Assembly (NCBI RefSeq): GCF_003858395.1
Contig: NZ_QWEV01000005.1
Coordinates: 2,728,001-2,792,000 of the forward strand
Length of the DNA stretch: 64,000 bases
Source of the DNA: Acidipila sp. EB88
Lineage (GTDB): Bacteria; Acidobacteriota; Terriglobia; Terriglobales; Acidobacteriaceae
Direction: 5' to 3'
Program-made: the position numbers and the translations under genes
Notes under the pieces: model-generated
The model's database searches: none
What the model was told of the DNA's origin: nothing
Seen by the model: the letters and a program-made list of their open reading frames with translations, nothing else
Shown: positions 53,547 to 63,771 of the stretch, in pieces
Position numbering within the stretch: the stretch's first letter is position 1
How the letters are laid out: every line of letters starts with the position of its first letter

Positions 53547-54865
53547 ATGTCGAGAGAATCCATGTCACAGTCCGCTTCAGGCCCGAACCCCGGGCGCGCT
53601 TCCGGTTCCGCCCCCCCCCCGCTGCCACTCCCTTCTTTTCGAAAAAGCTGCAACGCGGCATCTTCGGCGTGTCTGTGACGCTCGCGCTGGTTGTGCTCCT
53701 GGGTGGCTCGCTGCCGCCGAGTGTCCGTGCGGGCGGCTTTGCCACAACCGACGGCGCGTACAAGCAGATGGGCGTGTACGAGGAGGTTTTGCGCAAGATC
53801 CAGAACTTCTACGTGGTGCAGCCCAGCCTTCCGGCAGTGACCGATGGCGCGCTGCATGGTCTGCTGGAGTCGCTTGATTCTGACTCGAGCTACCTGACAG
53901 CCGGGGAGTACAAGGCGTACAAGGCCGCGGTCGCTACGGCTGCAACGGCGGGCAATGCCGAGCAGGTCGGCCTGCACGTGAGCAAGCGCTACGGGTATGC
54001 CACGGTTGTGTCGGTGATGCCGGGCAGCCAGGCTGACAAGCAGGGTCTGCAGGATGGCGACGTGATTGAAGCCGTGGACGGCAAGTCCACGCACGACCTG
54101 CCGCTGGCCATGATCCGCCTGCTGCTCGAGGGCAAGGCGGGCACCAGCGTCTCGCTGGATGTGATCGTGCCAGGCAAAGACGATCCGGTGAATAAGAAGC
54201 TGCAGCGCGGCGCGGTGCCGGTACCGGCCCTGGCGACCCAGCAGTACGACGGCACAACGATCCTGTACCTGAAGCCCGTGGTGCTGACCAAAGAACGTGT
54301 CACCGAGATTGAAGCGCAGCTGCGCGGCATGGGCAGGCAGGGCAACAAGAAGGTGCTGCTGGACCTGCGCGACGTTTCTTCCGGCGACGAACTGCAAGGC
54401 GTTCGCCTCGCCAATGCCTTTGTGCAGAGCGGCACCATCGCCAGCCTGAGCGGCCAGAAGTTCCCGACCGAAACCTACACCGCCGAGGCGGACAAGTTCG
54501 TCACCAGCGCACCACTGGTGGTGCTTACCAACCGTGGCACCGCGGGCGCGGCCGAGATCGTTGCGGCGGCTATCCTGGGCGCGAAACGGGGCGACCTGGT
54601 CGGCGACCGCACCTTTGGCGAAGGCACCGTGCAGCACACCATGGACATGCCGGGTGGCGCGGCGCTGCTGCTGACCGTGGCGAAGTACAACGGTCCTGAC
54701 GGCAAGCCGATCCAGGAAAACCCGGTCAAGCCGACCGTGCAGGTCAACCTCAGCATCGACCAGTTCCTCGCGGAGCAGGATGAAACCGCGGCGCAGCCCT
54801 CGCATCCTGCCGTCGACGACCAGCTCAACAAGGCTCTTGATGTGCTGAAGGCGAAGCAGAGCTAG
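53547..54865 (+). CDS. S41-family (CtpA-like) pseudo-protease with PDZ domain; frame broken at a ten-C tract
   Basis: About 435 residues: a leader, one membrane helix or signal (FGVSVTLALVVLLGGSL), a PDZ domain (about 110-205; VVSVMPGSQADKQGLQDGDVIEAVDGK) and the S41 fold (about 230-400). The catalytic residues are missing: the Ser of the usual GSASASEI motif is Gly in NRGTAGAAEIVAA, and the Lys of TFGKG is Glu in DRTFGEGTVQ, so proteolysis is not expected. The likely starts are ATG 53547 or 53562 (good GAAGAG/GAGAG sites), but their frame runs into CCCCCCCCCC (53611-53620); adding one C brings it into the main frame. Without that, only GTG 53516, which lacks a ribosome site, is in frame. It precedes the PBP1A gene. 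Confidence 0.85.
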
Positions 54866-54911
54866 GGCTGTTGCTGCCGCGACGCACTCTGGGTAAAGCA
54901 GGGCCATCCGC

Positions 54912-57134
54912 ATGACTCCATCCGTGCAATCGCCCCGCCCGGCCACCAACCGTCGCAGCCACGAGCAACAGCGGCGGCTGCGGCGGGCCGTGCTGATCAT
55001 GCTTTGCGTCCTGGCTGCCTTGTTCGGCTCGCTGGGCGGCCAGGTGCTGATCGACTCGGTCGATCTGCCCGAGGTCGCCGAGCTCGAGCACTACAAACCC
55101 TCCACCATTACCGACCTTTACGACGTGCATGGCGAGCGCATCGGTTCGTTCGCGCTGGAGCGCCGCATCGCTGTCGGCTACGACGACTTTGCCCCCATCC
55201 TGCGGGACGCGGTGATTGCGATCGAGGACAAGGGCTTTGAAAGCCATTTCGGCGTGAACGTCTTCCGCGTGATGGGTGCGGCATACCACGACCTGCGTTC
55301 CAAGGGCCGGGCGCAGGGCGCCTCGACGCTGACGATGCAGCTAGCGCGCAATCTTTTCCTGTCGGACGAGCGCACCGCCGGCCGCAAACTGCAGGAGACT
55401 TTGCTGTCGATCCAGATCGAGCGCACCTTTACCAAGCAGCAGATCTTCACCATGTACGGCAACCAGATCTACCTGGGTCATGGCGTCTACGGCTTCGAAG
55501 CCGGCGCCGAGTTCTACTTCAGCAAGCATGCCCGCGAGCTCGCGCTGGCTGAAGCCGCCCTGCTGGCCGGGCTGCCCAAGGGGCCCGAAGAGTTTTCGCC
55601 GACCATGCACCCGGAGCGTGCGCTTCGCCGCCGCAACCAGGTCCTCTCGGCGCTGCTTGCGGATCGCCGGATCTCGGCTGGGGAGGCCGAAGCCGCGGCG
55701 GCCGCGCCGCTGGGTCTGCACCTGCAGACGCCGCCCAACACCGAGGCCCCCTGGTTTGTGGAGACAGTGCGGCAGCAGCTGGAGCGGCAACTGGGTGTCG
55801 AGATCGTGCATGCCGCCGGCCTGCGTGTCTACACCACCCTCGACATGGCGCTGCAGCGCACCGCCAACCGCGCCGTGCTCGATGGACTCGCGGCCTATGA
55901 GCGACGGCAGGGCTGGCGCGGACACCTCGTCAACCTGCGGGCCGAGCATGCTGACCTCGAGAGCTTTCGCCACCCGGACTGGGCAGTGCAGCCGGTGGAC
56001 GGCGCGTACGTGCATGCCTTGGTCACCGACGTGAGCGCCGCCGGTGTGCACGCCCGCATCGGCAGTGCCATTGCTGCGCTCGCCGCCGGCGACTGGCAAT
56101 GGACCGGCTTCCGCGGGGCAAACGAGTTTCTGCACGTGGGCGACGTGATCTACCTGAGGCTCCGCAGCGCAACAGGCGGTGTATGGCAGGCCGACCTCGA
56201 AGAAGATACGGGCGCGCAGGGGTCCCTGCTGGCCATGGATAACGTCACGGGCGATGTGCTGGCCATGGTGGGCGGCCGGGACTTCGCGCTCTCGCAGTAC
56301 AACCGCGCCATCGACGCTGAGCGGCAGGTCGGCTCGTCCTTTAAGCCCTACGTGTACACCGCTGCCGTGGAAGCCGGAGCCACTCCGGAACAGACCATCC
56401 TGGACGCGCCGACCTCGTTCGGCAGCTACACGCCCCGCGACTATGAAGGCAATACGCTCGGCGAGATCACCCTCGAGAAAGCCTTTGCGGACTCACGCAA
56501 TATCCCCGCGGTAAAGCTCGCAGCCGCGGTGGGCATGCCGAAGGTGGCGGCCACCGCGCACCGCTTCGGCGTGAGCAGCAAAATCCCGGAGTACCTGCCG
56601 ATTGCGCTCGGTGCCGTGGAGATCACCTTGAAAGAGCAGGTGGCCGCCTACTCCGTGTTCCCCAACGACGGTATGCGCGTCACGCCGCGCCTGATCCGCA
56701 AGGTGACCGATGCGGACGGCCTGCCGGTGGGAACGGCAACGCGCGGGGGCGACGGCGGCAGCGCTCAAAGCCCAGCAGGCGTAGCAGCGGGAAGTGCGGC
56801 CGGAGGAGCCATCGCCGTGACCACCCCGCGCACCGCCCGCACCATGGTCCGCTTTTTGCGGGCAGTGACTGCGCCGGGCGGCACCGCAGCCGACGCCTCG
56901 TCCCTCGACCACGCGGTCGCAGGCAAGACCGGCACGACCAGCAGCTACACCGATGCGTGGTTCCTGGGCTTTTCTCCCTCGATCACGTGCGGGGTGTGGG
57001 TGGGCTACGACAACCGCACGCCGCTTGGAGACGGTGAGACTGGCGGCCGCACCGCGCTGCCACTCTGGATGGCCTTCATGCGGGTCGTCGACGCGCAGCA
57101 TCCCGGCGAAAGCTTTCCCGCACCTCTTCCGTAA
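54912..57134 (+). CDS. Bifunctional penicillin-binding protein, PBP1A type
   Basis: 740 residues. A membrane anchor (VLIMLCVLAALFGSLGGQVL) is followed by a GT51 glycosyltransferase (about 65-240) with EDKGFESHFG, QGASTLTMQLARNLFL and RKLQETLLSIQIERTFTK, and then a transpeptidase (about 405-700) with the active-site serine in GSSFKPYVYTAA, the SRN triad in FADSRNIPAVK and the KTGT box in AGKTGTTSSYTD. It polymerises and cross-links peptidoglycan. It begins 46 bases after the S41 pseudo-protease, probably in the same operon. A Gly/Ser/Ala-rich insertion precedes the KTGT box. Confidence 0.95.
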   Translation: MTPSVQSPRPATNRRSHEQQRRLRRAVLIMLCVLAALFGSLGGQVLIDSVDLPEVAELEHYKPSTITDLYDVHGERIGSFALERRIAVGYDDFAPILRDAVIAIEDKGFESHFGVNVFRVMGAAYHDLRSKGRAQGASTLTMQLARNLFLSDERTAGRKLQETLLSIQIERTFTKQQIFTMYGNQIYLGHGVYGFEAGAEFYFSKHARELALAEAALLAGLPKGPEEFSPTMHPERALRRRNQVLSALLADRRISAGEAEAAAAAPLGLHLQTPPNTEAPWFVETVRQQLERQLGVEIVHAAGLRVYTTLDMALQRTANRAVLDGLAAYERRQGWRGHLVNLRAEHADLESFRHPDWAVQPVDGAYVHALVTDVSAAGVHARIGSAIAALAAGDWQWTGFRGANEFLHVGDVIYLRLRSATGGVWQADLEEDTGAQGSLLAMDNVTGDVLAMVGGRDFALSQYNRAIDAERQVGSSFKPYVYTAAVEAGATPEQTILDAPTSFGSYTPRDYEGNTLGEITLEKAFADSRNIPAVKLAAAVGMPKVAATAHRFGVSSKIPEYLPIALGAVEITLKEQVAAYSVFPNDGMRVTPRLIRKVTDADGLPVGTATRGGDGGSAQSPAGVAAGSAAGGAIAVTTPRTARTMVRFLRAVTAPGGTAADASSLDHAVAGKTGTTSSYTDAWFLGFSPSITCGVWVGYDNRTPLGDGETGGRTALPLWMAFMRVVDAQHPGESFPAPLP

Positions 57135-57178
57135 TCTCCGCGCGCCGTCCGGGTGCCCCGGCTTGCTATGCTTGGGGC

Positions 57179-57472
57179 ATGAACGACACGGTCCCCACTG
57201 CCGCGCAAACGGCACCGCACGTGGTTCTCTACAGCCAGCCGGGCTGTGCGCCCTGTTTCGCCGCCCGCAGCTTTTTGACGCGCCGCAAGGTGGCCTTCGA
57301 GTACAAGGACGTGCAGGCAGACCCACAGGCCTTTCGCGAACTGATGGACCTGGGCAGCCGGTCGACCCCGACTCTCACGGTCGATGGGGAAGTCATGATC
57401 GGCTTCGACGCGGAAAAGCTGGGAGCCATGCTGGAAGCGGCTGTGGCCGGCGCAACGGGAGAGACTCGCTGA
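57179..57472 (+). CDS. Glutaredoxin-family protein
   Basis: 97 residues with a thioredoxin fold: VVLYSQPGCAPCFAARSFL carries the redox CxxC (CAPC), and STPTLTVDGEVMIGFDAEKL has the cis-proline and the GFD loop typical of NrdH-like glutaredoxins. It reduces disulfides or delivers electrons to an unknown partner. Its TGA stop is followed without a gap by the ATG of the next gene, so translation is coupled. Confidence 0.9.
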   Translation: MNDTVPTAAQTAPHVVLYSQPGCAPCFAARSFLTRRKVAFEYKDVQADPQAFRELMDLGSRSTPTLTVDGEVMIGFDAEKLGAMLEAAVAGATGETR

Positions 57473-57754
57473 ATGCGTATGCGAGGCTTGACCTCCTGGC
57501 TGTCCCTGTCGGTGATCCTGTTGATCGGGCTCAGCGCGGCGGACTACATCGTGTTCCTGTACCACCAGAGGCAGGGCTCGCCGCTGTCGTTCGTGACGGT
57601 GCGCGAGTTTGTCGCGGCGCCTCTCAAGAACGGGCGCTATGAGTATGACTACCTTGGAGACATGGATGTCCCGTGCGTATCGGCCCTGCTGCCTCACCAG
57701 CGAATGTCGCCCTGCTGGTGGGTGAGCGTGCACCGCGATCACTGGAACCAGTAG
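57473..57754 (+). CDS. Small membrane-anchored protein, unknown function
   Basis: 93 residues: an N-terminal membrane helix (WLSLSVILLIGLSAADYIVFLY), then a short soluble part with two cysteines (DVPCVSALL and MSPCWWVSV) and an aromatic end. No family is recognised. It directly abuts the glutaredoxin gene, so the cysteines may be a redox partner of that protein, which is inference. Confidence 0.65.
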   Translation: MRMRGLTSWLSLSVILLIGLSAADYIVFLYHQRQGSPLSFVTVREFVAAPLKNGRYEYDYLGDMDVPCVSALLPHQRMSPCWWVSVHRDHWNQ

Positions 57755-58035
57755 AAGGTTCCGCGCCTTGACGCTTCGTTTTCGCTACGCGCGGCGCGTA
57801 GATGGCTCGTACCTCGTGCGCGGCCGAGCCGGAGCAAGTTGCCGAACGAGAGCACAATGCGCAAGGATAGTGCGAGCCTTGGTATGGATACCTTGCGCGC
57901 CGCCATGGCGCGACCAACCGAAATGACCCCGGACCACGCAACCAGCATCGCCGCCGGCGCCACGGGCCTCCCTGGACGCGGTGCGCGCGCGATCAGAACT
58001 GTGCCGGCTCTGTACCGCAACTTGAAAGGATGTTG

Positions 58036-61000
58036 ATGGCCACCACGCGACGGGACTTTGTGAAGAGCACGATCCTGGCGGGCGCGAGCATCGCGCTGCC
58101 AACTGCCGCTGTACCTGCGCGTGCCGAAATGCTGCCGGCCTCTCCCGGGCTTCCTCCGGGAGCCATGGCGGGTGCTGAAAGCGGCTTCACGCGCGGCATC
58201 GGACTGTACCCCGGCGCCCCTGCCGAAAACTTCAGCCCCGCCCTCGTGCCGGATACCGCAACCTATCGCAACCTCGCGCTGCGTCGTCCCGCGTACCACT
58301 CGTCCAGCTACGATTACAACCTCACCGCGCAGCTCGTCACCGACGGCATCAAGGACACGCAGATGCCCACCTGGGTCGCGGTTTCGGTGAACGGCGTAGG
58401 CATGCTCCCCCGGCAGGATCGCGAGGTCTTCTTCGATCATTTTCCGATCAACGTGCTCCCGATCGAAGGCGCGCGCGCGGTGGTGCAGATCGAGCTGGGT
58501 GGCGGCGCCGCGGCGCCCACGGTGGATCGTCTGGCGGTATTTGTCGTGGTCCCCGAGCACATGGCCTCGATGCCGATGCGCTTTGTGGTCAGTACCTCAG
58601 AAGATGGGCGCGCATACGCGGAGGCGGGACGCTCCGACGCTGGCGCTCCCGTGGCGCCCGACAACTATCCACCCGACCTGCGGCGTGGCGCCAAGCTGTT
58701 CTTTCCTTCCATCGCCCTGAAGCAGCCAAGCCAGAGCCGCTTCTACCAGGTGGAATGCCTGGTGGAGGGCGCCACTGCCGAGACACGTGGCATCTCCTGG
58801 CGCATGGGGCAGATCGAGTTCTACCAGGGCGCGGAGCGGGTCGAGGTCGGTGGCCCCTACCAGTTCACCAGCGCATGGATGTCAGAAGGCATGGGCGAGG
58901 AGTGGGTCTACGTGGACCTCGGCACTCGCTCGGAGTTTGACCGGGTGGCGCTGCACTGGATCGCGCGCGCGGCCGAAGGCTCACTGCAGATTTCGGACGA
59001 CGCGGAAAACTGGCGAACCCTGCAGCCGCTGCCCGTCGGTACTGATGCGAGCGACGACATCCGGCTCGCGCAGCCCGCGCAGGGTCGGTATGTGCGCGTG
59101 CTGATGACGCGGCCTGCCTCGGCGGTCGGTTACATCCTGAGCGAGTTTGAAGTGTACGGACGCGGCGGCTACACGGTCCGCCCCAAAGCCGCGCAGACTT
59201 TTGCCGATGGCAAGCTCAATCTGGCGGGCGGTGCATGGCGGGTTGAGCGCGACAGCCTCGTTTCCGCGGGTGGCGAAGCGCTCTCGAAGCCGGGCTTCCA
59301 GGACGACACCTGGCTGGTCGCCACGGTGCCGGGCACGGTGCTTACCTCGTATCTGAATGCCGGCGCCATCACCAATCCTGACTACGGCAAAGACCAGCTC
59401 TACATTTCGGATTCGTACTTCTACGCGGACTTCTGGTACCGCACCGAGTTTGCGGCGCCGCAGACCACCGCGGGCGAGATCACGTGGCTGAACTTCGACG
59501 GCATCAACTGGAAAGCCGATGTGTTCCTCAACGGCGAGAAGATTGGCCGCTTGGAAGGCGGCTTCACGCGCGGGCAGTTCGACGTGACCGGCAAGCTGCA
59601 CGCAGGCAAGCCCAATGCACTCGCCGTGCGCGTTGAGAAGAACCACACGCCGGGCAGCTGCAAGCAGAAGACCTACGAGGTGTGCTCCAAAAACGGCGGC
59701 GCGCTCGGAGCCGACAACCCGACCTACCATGCCTCGATCGGGTGGGACTGGATCTCGACGATTCGCGGACGCAACACGGGTATCTGGTCGGATGTCGGAC
59801 TATCTGTCACCGGGCCGGTGACACTTCACAACCCGATGGTCACGACGACAAAGCTTGCCAAAGATGGTTCGGAAGCAGAGCTTGCCGTCGCCGTGGAAGT
59901 GGTGAACCACTCCCGCAAGGCGGTGACCGGGACCCTGCGCGGCAAGTTCGGCGAGATCGCCTTCGAGCAGAAGGTGCCGCTGGCCGCCGGTGCCCGCCAC
60001 ACCGTGGTGTTGACCCCGGCCACGACGCCGGGCCTGCGCGTCAGCAAGCCGGAGCTTTGGTGGCCGGTGGGTTATGGCGCGCCCCACCTGTACGACGTTT
60101 CCATGGAGTTCGAGCTCGGCGGCAAGCCATCGCACCGCAAGGCGTTCAAGGCTGGCATCCGGCAGATGACCTCCTCCGAAGACAACGACATCCTTAAGCT
60201 CTTCATCAACGGGCGGCGCTTCGTGGCACGCGGCGGTAACTGGGGCTTTGGCGAGTCCATGCTGCGCTACCGCGCGCGCGAGTACGATGCCGCCGTACGC
60301 TACCACCGCGAGATGAACTTCACCATGGTGCGCAACTGGGTCGGGCAGATCGGCGACGATGCTTTTTACGAAGCCTGCGACCGGCACGGCGTCGTGGTGT
60401 GGCAGGACTTCTGGCTGGCCAACCCGTTCGACGGCCCGATTCCGGACAACAACGAACTGTTTCTTGCCAACGCACGCGACTTCATCCTGCGCATCCGCAG
60501 CCATGCGTCCATCGGCTTGTACTGCGGCAGAAACGAGGGCTTTCCACCGCCTGCGCTCGAGGCCGGCATCCGCAAGCTGCTGGGCGAACTGCAGCCGGAC
60601 ATCCATTACATCGGGAGCTCGGCAGACGTCGTGGTCAGCGGCCACGGCCCCTACCGCGCGCTGCCGTACAGCACTTACTTCGAGATCGTGGACGAGCGGT
60701 TGCACAGCGAGATCGGCATGCCCAACATTCCCACCTACGAAAGCGTGCAGGCCATGATGCCGCAGCAGTCGGTCTGGCCCAAGGCGCTCGACTGGGGCAT
60801 TCATGACTACTGCCTGGAAGGCGCCATGGCCGGCCGGTCCTTCAACGGCATCGTCGACGACGGCTACGGCGGCGCGCACAGCGGCGAAGAGTGGATCAAC
60901 CTTGCGCAGTTTGTGAACTACGAAGGCTACCGCGCCATGTTCGAAGCACAAAGCAAGTACCGCATGGGCGTGCTGCTGTGGATGAGCCACCCGTGCTGGC

Positions 61001-61671
61001 CCTCGTTCGTGTGGCAGACCTATGACTACTACCTCGAGCCGACTGCGGCGTACTTCGGCTGTCGCAAGGCCTCGGAGCCGCTGCATATCCAATGGAACCG
61101 GACCACCGAACAGATTGAGGTGGTGAACTACAGCGGCGGCAATGCCATGGGCCTCACTGCGGCGGCAGAGTTGGTGAATCTCGACGGCAAGTCGATGTGG
61201 TTGAAAACGGCGCAGCTCGACAGCGCCGAGGACAGCACTGAACGACCCATCACCATCACCAACGTGGCGGGCCTTTCCTCGCTGCATTTTCTGCGGCTTA
61301 GCCTCAAGCGCGGCAACGAGGTTGTCTCGACCAACTTCTACCTGCGCAGCAACGCGGAAGGAAACTACCGAGCGATCCGCCAGCTGCCTAAGGTACAGGT
61401 GAAAGCCACCACCAACGCTGTGCAACAGGGAGATACCTGGATGCTCACGACAGAGCTTGAAAACACCAGCGCGCAGCCTGCGTTGATGGTGCGTCTCAAG
61501 GCAGTGCGCGAAGCCAGCGGCGATCGCATCCTGCCCGCCTTCTACAGCGATAACTACGTGTCGCTGATGCCGGGCGAGCGCCAGACCATCTCGACCGAAC
61601 TGCACCACGCGGACACGCGCGGAGAAAAGCCAAAGATCATGGTCGGCGGCTTCAACGTGCTGCCCGTGTAA
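58036..61671 (+). CDS. Tat-exported glycoside hydrolase family 2 protein (exo-beta-glucosaminidase/mannosidase-like) with discoidin-like N-terminus
   Basis: About 1211 residues. A twin-arginine signal (TTRRDFVKSTILAGASIALP) is followed by a roughly 380-residue region with F5/8-type discoidin features (LALRRPAYHSSSYDYN, GRYVRVLMT), which may bind sugar. The GH2 part then runs: sugar-binding domain (WLNFDGINWKADVFLNGEKIG), Ig-like domain, and TIM barrel with NGRRFVARGGNWGFGESM, the acid/base Glu834 in YCGRNEGF and the nucleophile Glu892 in HSEIGMP. The wording resembles exo-beta-D-glucosaminidase and beta-mannosidase groups; the substrate is not settled. ATG 58036 is chosen because AAAGGA ends just before it; ATG 58030 is in frame. 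Confidence 0.88.
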   Translation: MATTRRDFVKSTILAGASIALPTAAVPARAEMLPASPGLPPGAMAGAESGFTRGIGLYPGAPAENFSPALVPDTATYRNLALRRPAYHSSSYDYNLTAQLVTDGIKDTQMPTWVAVSVNGVGMLPRQDREVFFDHFPINVLPIEGARAVVQIELGGGAAAPTVDRLAVFVVVPEHMASMPMRFVVSTSEDGRAYAEAGRSDAGAPVAPDNYPPDLRRGAKLFFPSIALKQPSQSRFYQVECLVEGATAETRGISWRMGQIEFYQGAERVEVGGPYQFTSAWMSEGMGEEWVYVDLGTRSEFDRVALHWIARAAEGSLQISDDAENWRTLQPLPVGTDASDDIRLAQPAQGRYVRVLMTRPASAVGYILSEFEVYGRGGYTVRPKAAQTFADGKLNLAGGAWRVERDSLVSAGGEALSKPGFQDDTWLVATVPGTVLTSYLNAGAITNPDYGKDQLYISDSYFYADFWYRTEFAAPQTTAGEITWLNFDGINWKADVFLNGEKIGRLEGGFTRGQFDVTGKLHAGKPNALAVRVEKNHTPGSCKQKTYEVCSKNGGALGADNPTYHASIGWDWISTIRGRNTGIWSDVGLSVTGPVTLHNPMVTTTKLAKDGSEAELAVAVEVVNHSRKAVTGTLRGKFGEIAFEQKVPLAAGARHTVVLTPATTPGLRVSKPELWWPVGYGAPHLYDVSMEFELGGKPSHRKAFKAGIRQMTSSEDNDILKLFINGRRFVARGGNWGFGESMLRYRAREYDAAVRYHREMNFTMVRNWVGQIGDDAFYEACDRHGVVVWQDFWLANPFDGPIPDNNELFLANARDFILRIRSHASIGLYCGRNEGFPPPALEAGIRKLLGELQPDIHYIGSSADVVVSGHGPYRALPYSTYFEIVDERLHSEIGMPNIPTYESVQAMMPQQSVWPKALDWGIHDYCLEGAMAGRSFNGIVDDGYGGAHSGEEWINLAQFVNYEGYRAMFEAQSKYRMGVLLWMSHPCWPSFVWQTYDYYLEPTAAYFGCRKASEPLHIQWNRTTEQIEVVNYSGGNAMGLTAAAELVNLDGKSMWLKTAQLDSAEDSTERPITITNVAGLSSLHFLRLSLKRGNEVVSTNFYLRSNAEGNYRAIRQLPKVQVKATTNAVQQGDTWMLTTELENTSAQPALMVRLKAVREASGDRILPAFYSDNYVSLMPGERQTISTELHHADTRGEKPKIMVGGFNVLPV

Positions 61672-61717
61672 ACGCGTCCTGGCAATGTTCCACTGCACTG
61701 CGCCTACATGAAACAAA

Positions 61718-61780
61718 AAAGCTGATCCTGAAACGTGGCTGCGAGATGCAGCCTCGTTTCCAGATCAGCTTTTGTTTTTG
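61718..61780. terminator. Long hairpin terminator between convergent genes
   Basis: A 25-bp stem with three mismatches (61718-61742 with 61748-61772) and a five-base loop is flanked by A-rich sequence (AAACAAAAA) on the left and TGTTTTTG on the right. It can serve both the GH2 gene and the convergent flavoprotein gene. Confidence 0.88.
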
Positions 61781-61804
61781 CGGTTCATGGATAGCAATCG
61801 GCGA

Positions 61805-63529
61805 CTACTTGCGCGCGGCCAGTTCTTCTTCCTGCATCACCTTGGCGCGTCGCGCGTTGATGGTGGCAATGGCTTCCCTAGCTGTTTCTGCATCCACGCC
61901 GGCAGCCTCGTCACCCTTCTTCTCGTGATACTCCTGCTCGGTGTTGATCTCCCACAGGCTGGCCTTGTCGGTCACACCCGCGATGATGTTGTCCACTGAG
62001 CACATGGCGGTCAGCATCGAGTGGTCCTGGTTGTTGTACTTATGCATACCGTTGCGGCCAACCAGGAACAGATTCTCGAAGCGATCCATGTAGCGGATGA
62101 TCTCGTCGAACCGGTCATAGGTGCCGAAGTAAGCAGGGTAAGTCTTGGGTACCCGGAAGACGCAGGAGTCGCGCACATCGGCAGGATCAAGGATGCCGAT
62201 TTTTGCCACTTCGCCGATGGCAAATGCGGCGATGTCCGCATCGGGCTTTGCCCACAGCGGATCCGAGTCATAGCAGAAGTACTCAAGGCCGATCCACACC
62301 TTGGTCGGATCGGCGACAAGATAAGGGCTCCAGTTATTGAAGATCTGCAGGCGGCCCACCAGCACATCCGGCTCCTGGATATAGATCCAGGTGTCTTTCA
62401 GCAGCGAGCCATCCTTCTCCGTCACCAGCAGCTTGTCGACCAGCAGTCCTACTGTGATGAAGTCGCGATAGATCAGGCCGTCGGCAATCGCCTGCACGTC
62501 TGGCGGAATCGGCGTTTCAATCACCCGCAGAAGCTCGCGAATCGGCATGGTGGAGAAGAAGTAATCTCCTTCGACCTTGACCACTTCACCCGCGGGCGTG
62601 CGCGCCTCGATCGAGGTAATGCGATCCACTCCGTCCTGGCCGGTATCTACCTGCAGACTCTGCACCTTCCAGCCCATGCGCACTTCGCCGCCCTGTTGCT
62701 CCACCAGTCCTGCGACGTGCTCCCATAGCTGTCCGGGGCCAAACTTCGGGTACAGGAACTGCTCGATCAGCGAGGTTTCGGTATCTTTCTGAGCAATGTC
62801 CGCGGGCTCGCGCGCCGCCTTGCTGCGGCGCGAGAATGTCTTTTTCAGGAAGTGCGCTACCGCGCTGCGCAGCGACAACCCCTTGATGCGCTGCGCACCC
62901 CACTCGGCAGAGATCTGCTCGCACGGCACGCCCCATACCTTCTCGGTGTAGCTCTTGAAGAAGGTCAGGTACAGCTCGGAGCCGAAGCGATTAATCAGGA
63001 AGTCTTCCAGCGTTTTTTCCTGCTTTCGCGGAAACAGCCGGGCCTTGATATAGCTGAAGCCGATGCGCGCGGTACGCAGCGCACCGAGTCGCCCGAGGGT
63101 CGCGCCATTCAGCGCGAGGGGATAATCGAAGAACGAGCGCAGAAAGTAAATGCGGCTCTTGCGCGGACGCACCAGCATCACGCAGTCGGGATCGACCGGC
63201 TCCGCCCCCGCAGCGCCCTGCGGCGCAGCACGCATGGTGCGCTGCTGGTTCTGGTAGCGAATGGCGAAGTCGCCCTGCGCACCGTTGCCTTCCACAGGCA
63301 TCAGTGCAGTCCACCAATCCATCACGCGGTCAGACTTCGAAAAAAAGCGGTGTCCGCCGATGTCAATGCGATTGCCGTTGTAGCGAATCGTGCAGGAGAT
63401 GCCACCGATGCGGTCGCTCGCCTCGAGCACGATGGGGCGAATCTCAGAACGGCGACAGAACTCGAGTGCCGCTGTTAACCCAGCAGGCCCCGCGCCGATG
63501 ATCACTGCCGTTTGATTTGTGTGTTCCAA
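61805..63529 (-). CDS. FAD-dependent oxidoreductase, amine-oxidase/UDP-galactopyranose-mutase-like fold
   Basis: 574 residues. The N-terminal FAD motif is [17 protein letters not shown] with a second LEASDRIGG. The pattern [32 protein letters not shown] and the C-terminal [23 protein letters not shown] match a group of NAD(P)/FAD proteins found in polysaccharide gene clusters and annotated as protoporphyrinogen oxidase-like; they resemble UDP-galactopyranose mutase. The natural substrate is not known. It starts with TTG 63529, six bases after AGAGG. No transmembrane helix is evident. Confidence 0.82.
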   Translation of the reverse strand: MEHTNQTAVIIGAGPAGLTAALEFCRRSEIRPIVLEASDRIGGISCTIRYNGNRIDIGGHRFFSKSDRVMDWWTALMPVEGNGAQGDFAIRYQNQQRTMRAAPQGAAGAEPVDPDCVMLVRPRKSRIYFLRSFFDYPLALNGATLGRLGALRTARIGFSYIKARLFPRKQEKTLEDFLINRFGSELYLTFFKSYTEKVWGVPCEQISAEWGAQRIKGLSLRSAVAHFLKKTFSRRSKAAREPADIAQKDTETSLIEQFLYPKFGPGQLWEHVAGLVEQQGGEVRMGWKVQSLQVDTGQDGVDRITSIEARTPAGEVVKVEGDYFFSTMPIRELLRVIETPIPPDVQAIADGLIYRDFITVGLLVDKLLVTEKDGSLLKDTWIYIQEPDVLVGRLQIFNNWSPYLVADPTKVWIGLEYFCYDSDPLWAKPDADIAAFAIGEVAKIGILDPADVRDSCVFRVPKTYPAYFGTYDRFDEIIRYMDRFENLFLVGRNGMHKYNNQDHSMLTAMCSVDNIIAGVTDKASLWEINTEQEYHEKKGDEAAGVDAETAREAIATINARRAKVMQEEELAARK

Positions 63530-63771
63530 GGAGCACCTCTACGCTTCCCGATCGACAAGCGTTTTTTTTGTTCATTGGTGATCTGGCTGATGCTTTGCAT
63601 TGGTCGAACCGCCGGACAGACCAGCAGGCACAACTAGCGGGAGCAGCCACGCGCCACTCTGCGTTCCATTATCTAGGGAGATGCATTTCGTAGGTGCATG
63701 GGGCCTGCCCGCTAGCAGAGTCGCTGAAGCTCGGTGGAATTGATCGTTCGCCGTCTGACAAAAATCCTGCA

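Noticed and set aside
59800..61716. 638-codon minus-strand open frame opposite the GH2 gene
   Set aside because: No motifs or signal are seen, and it lies wholly over a well-supported catalytic domain, so it is a codon-bias shadow.
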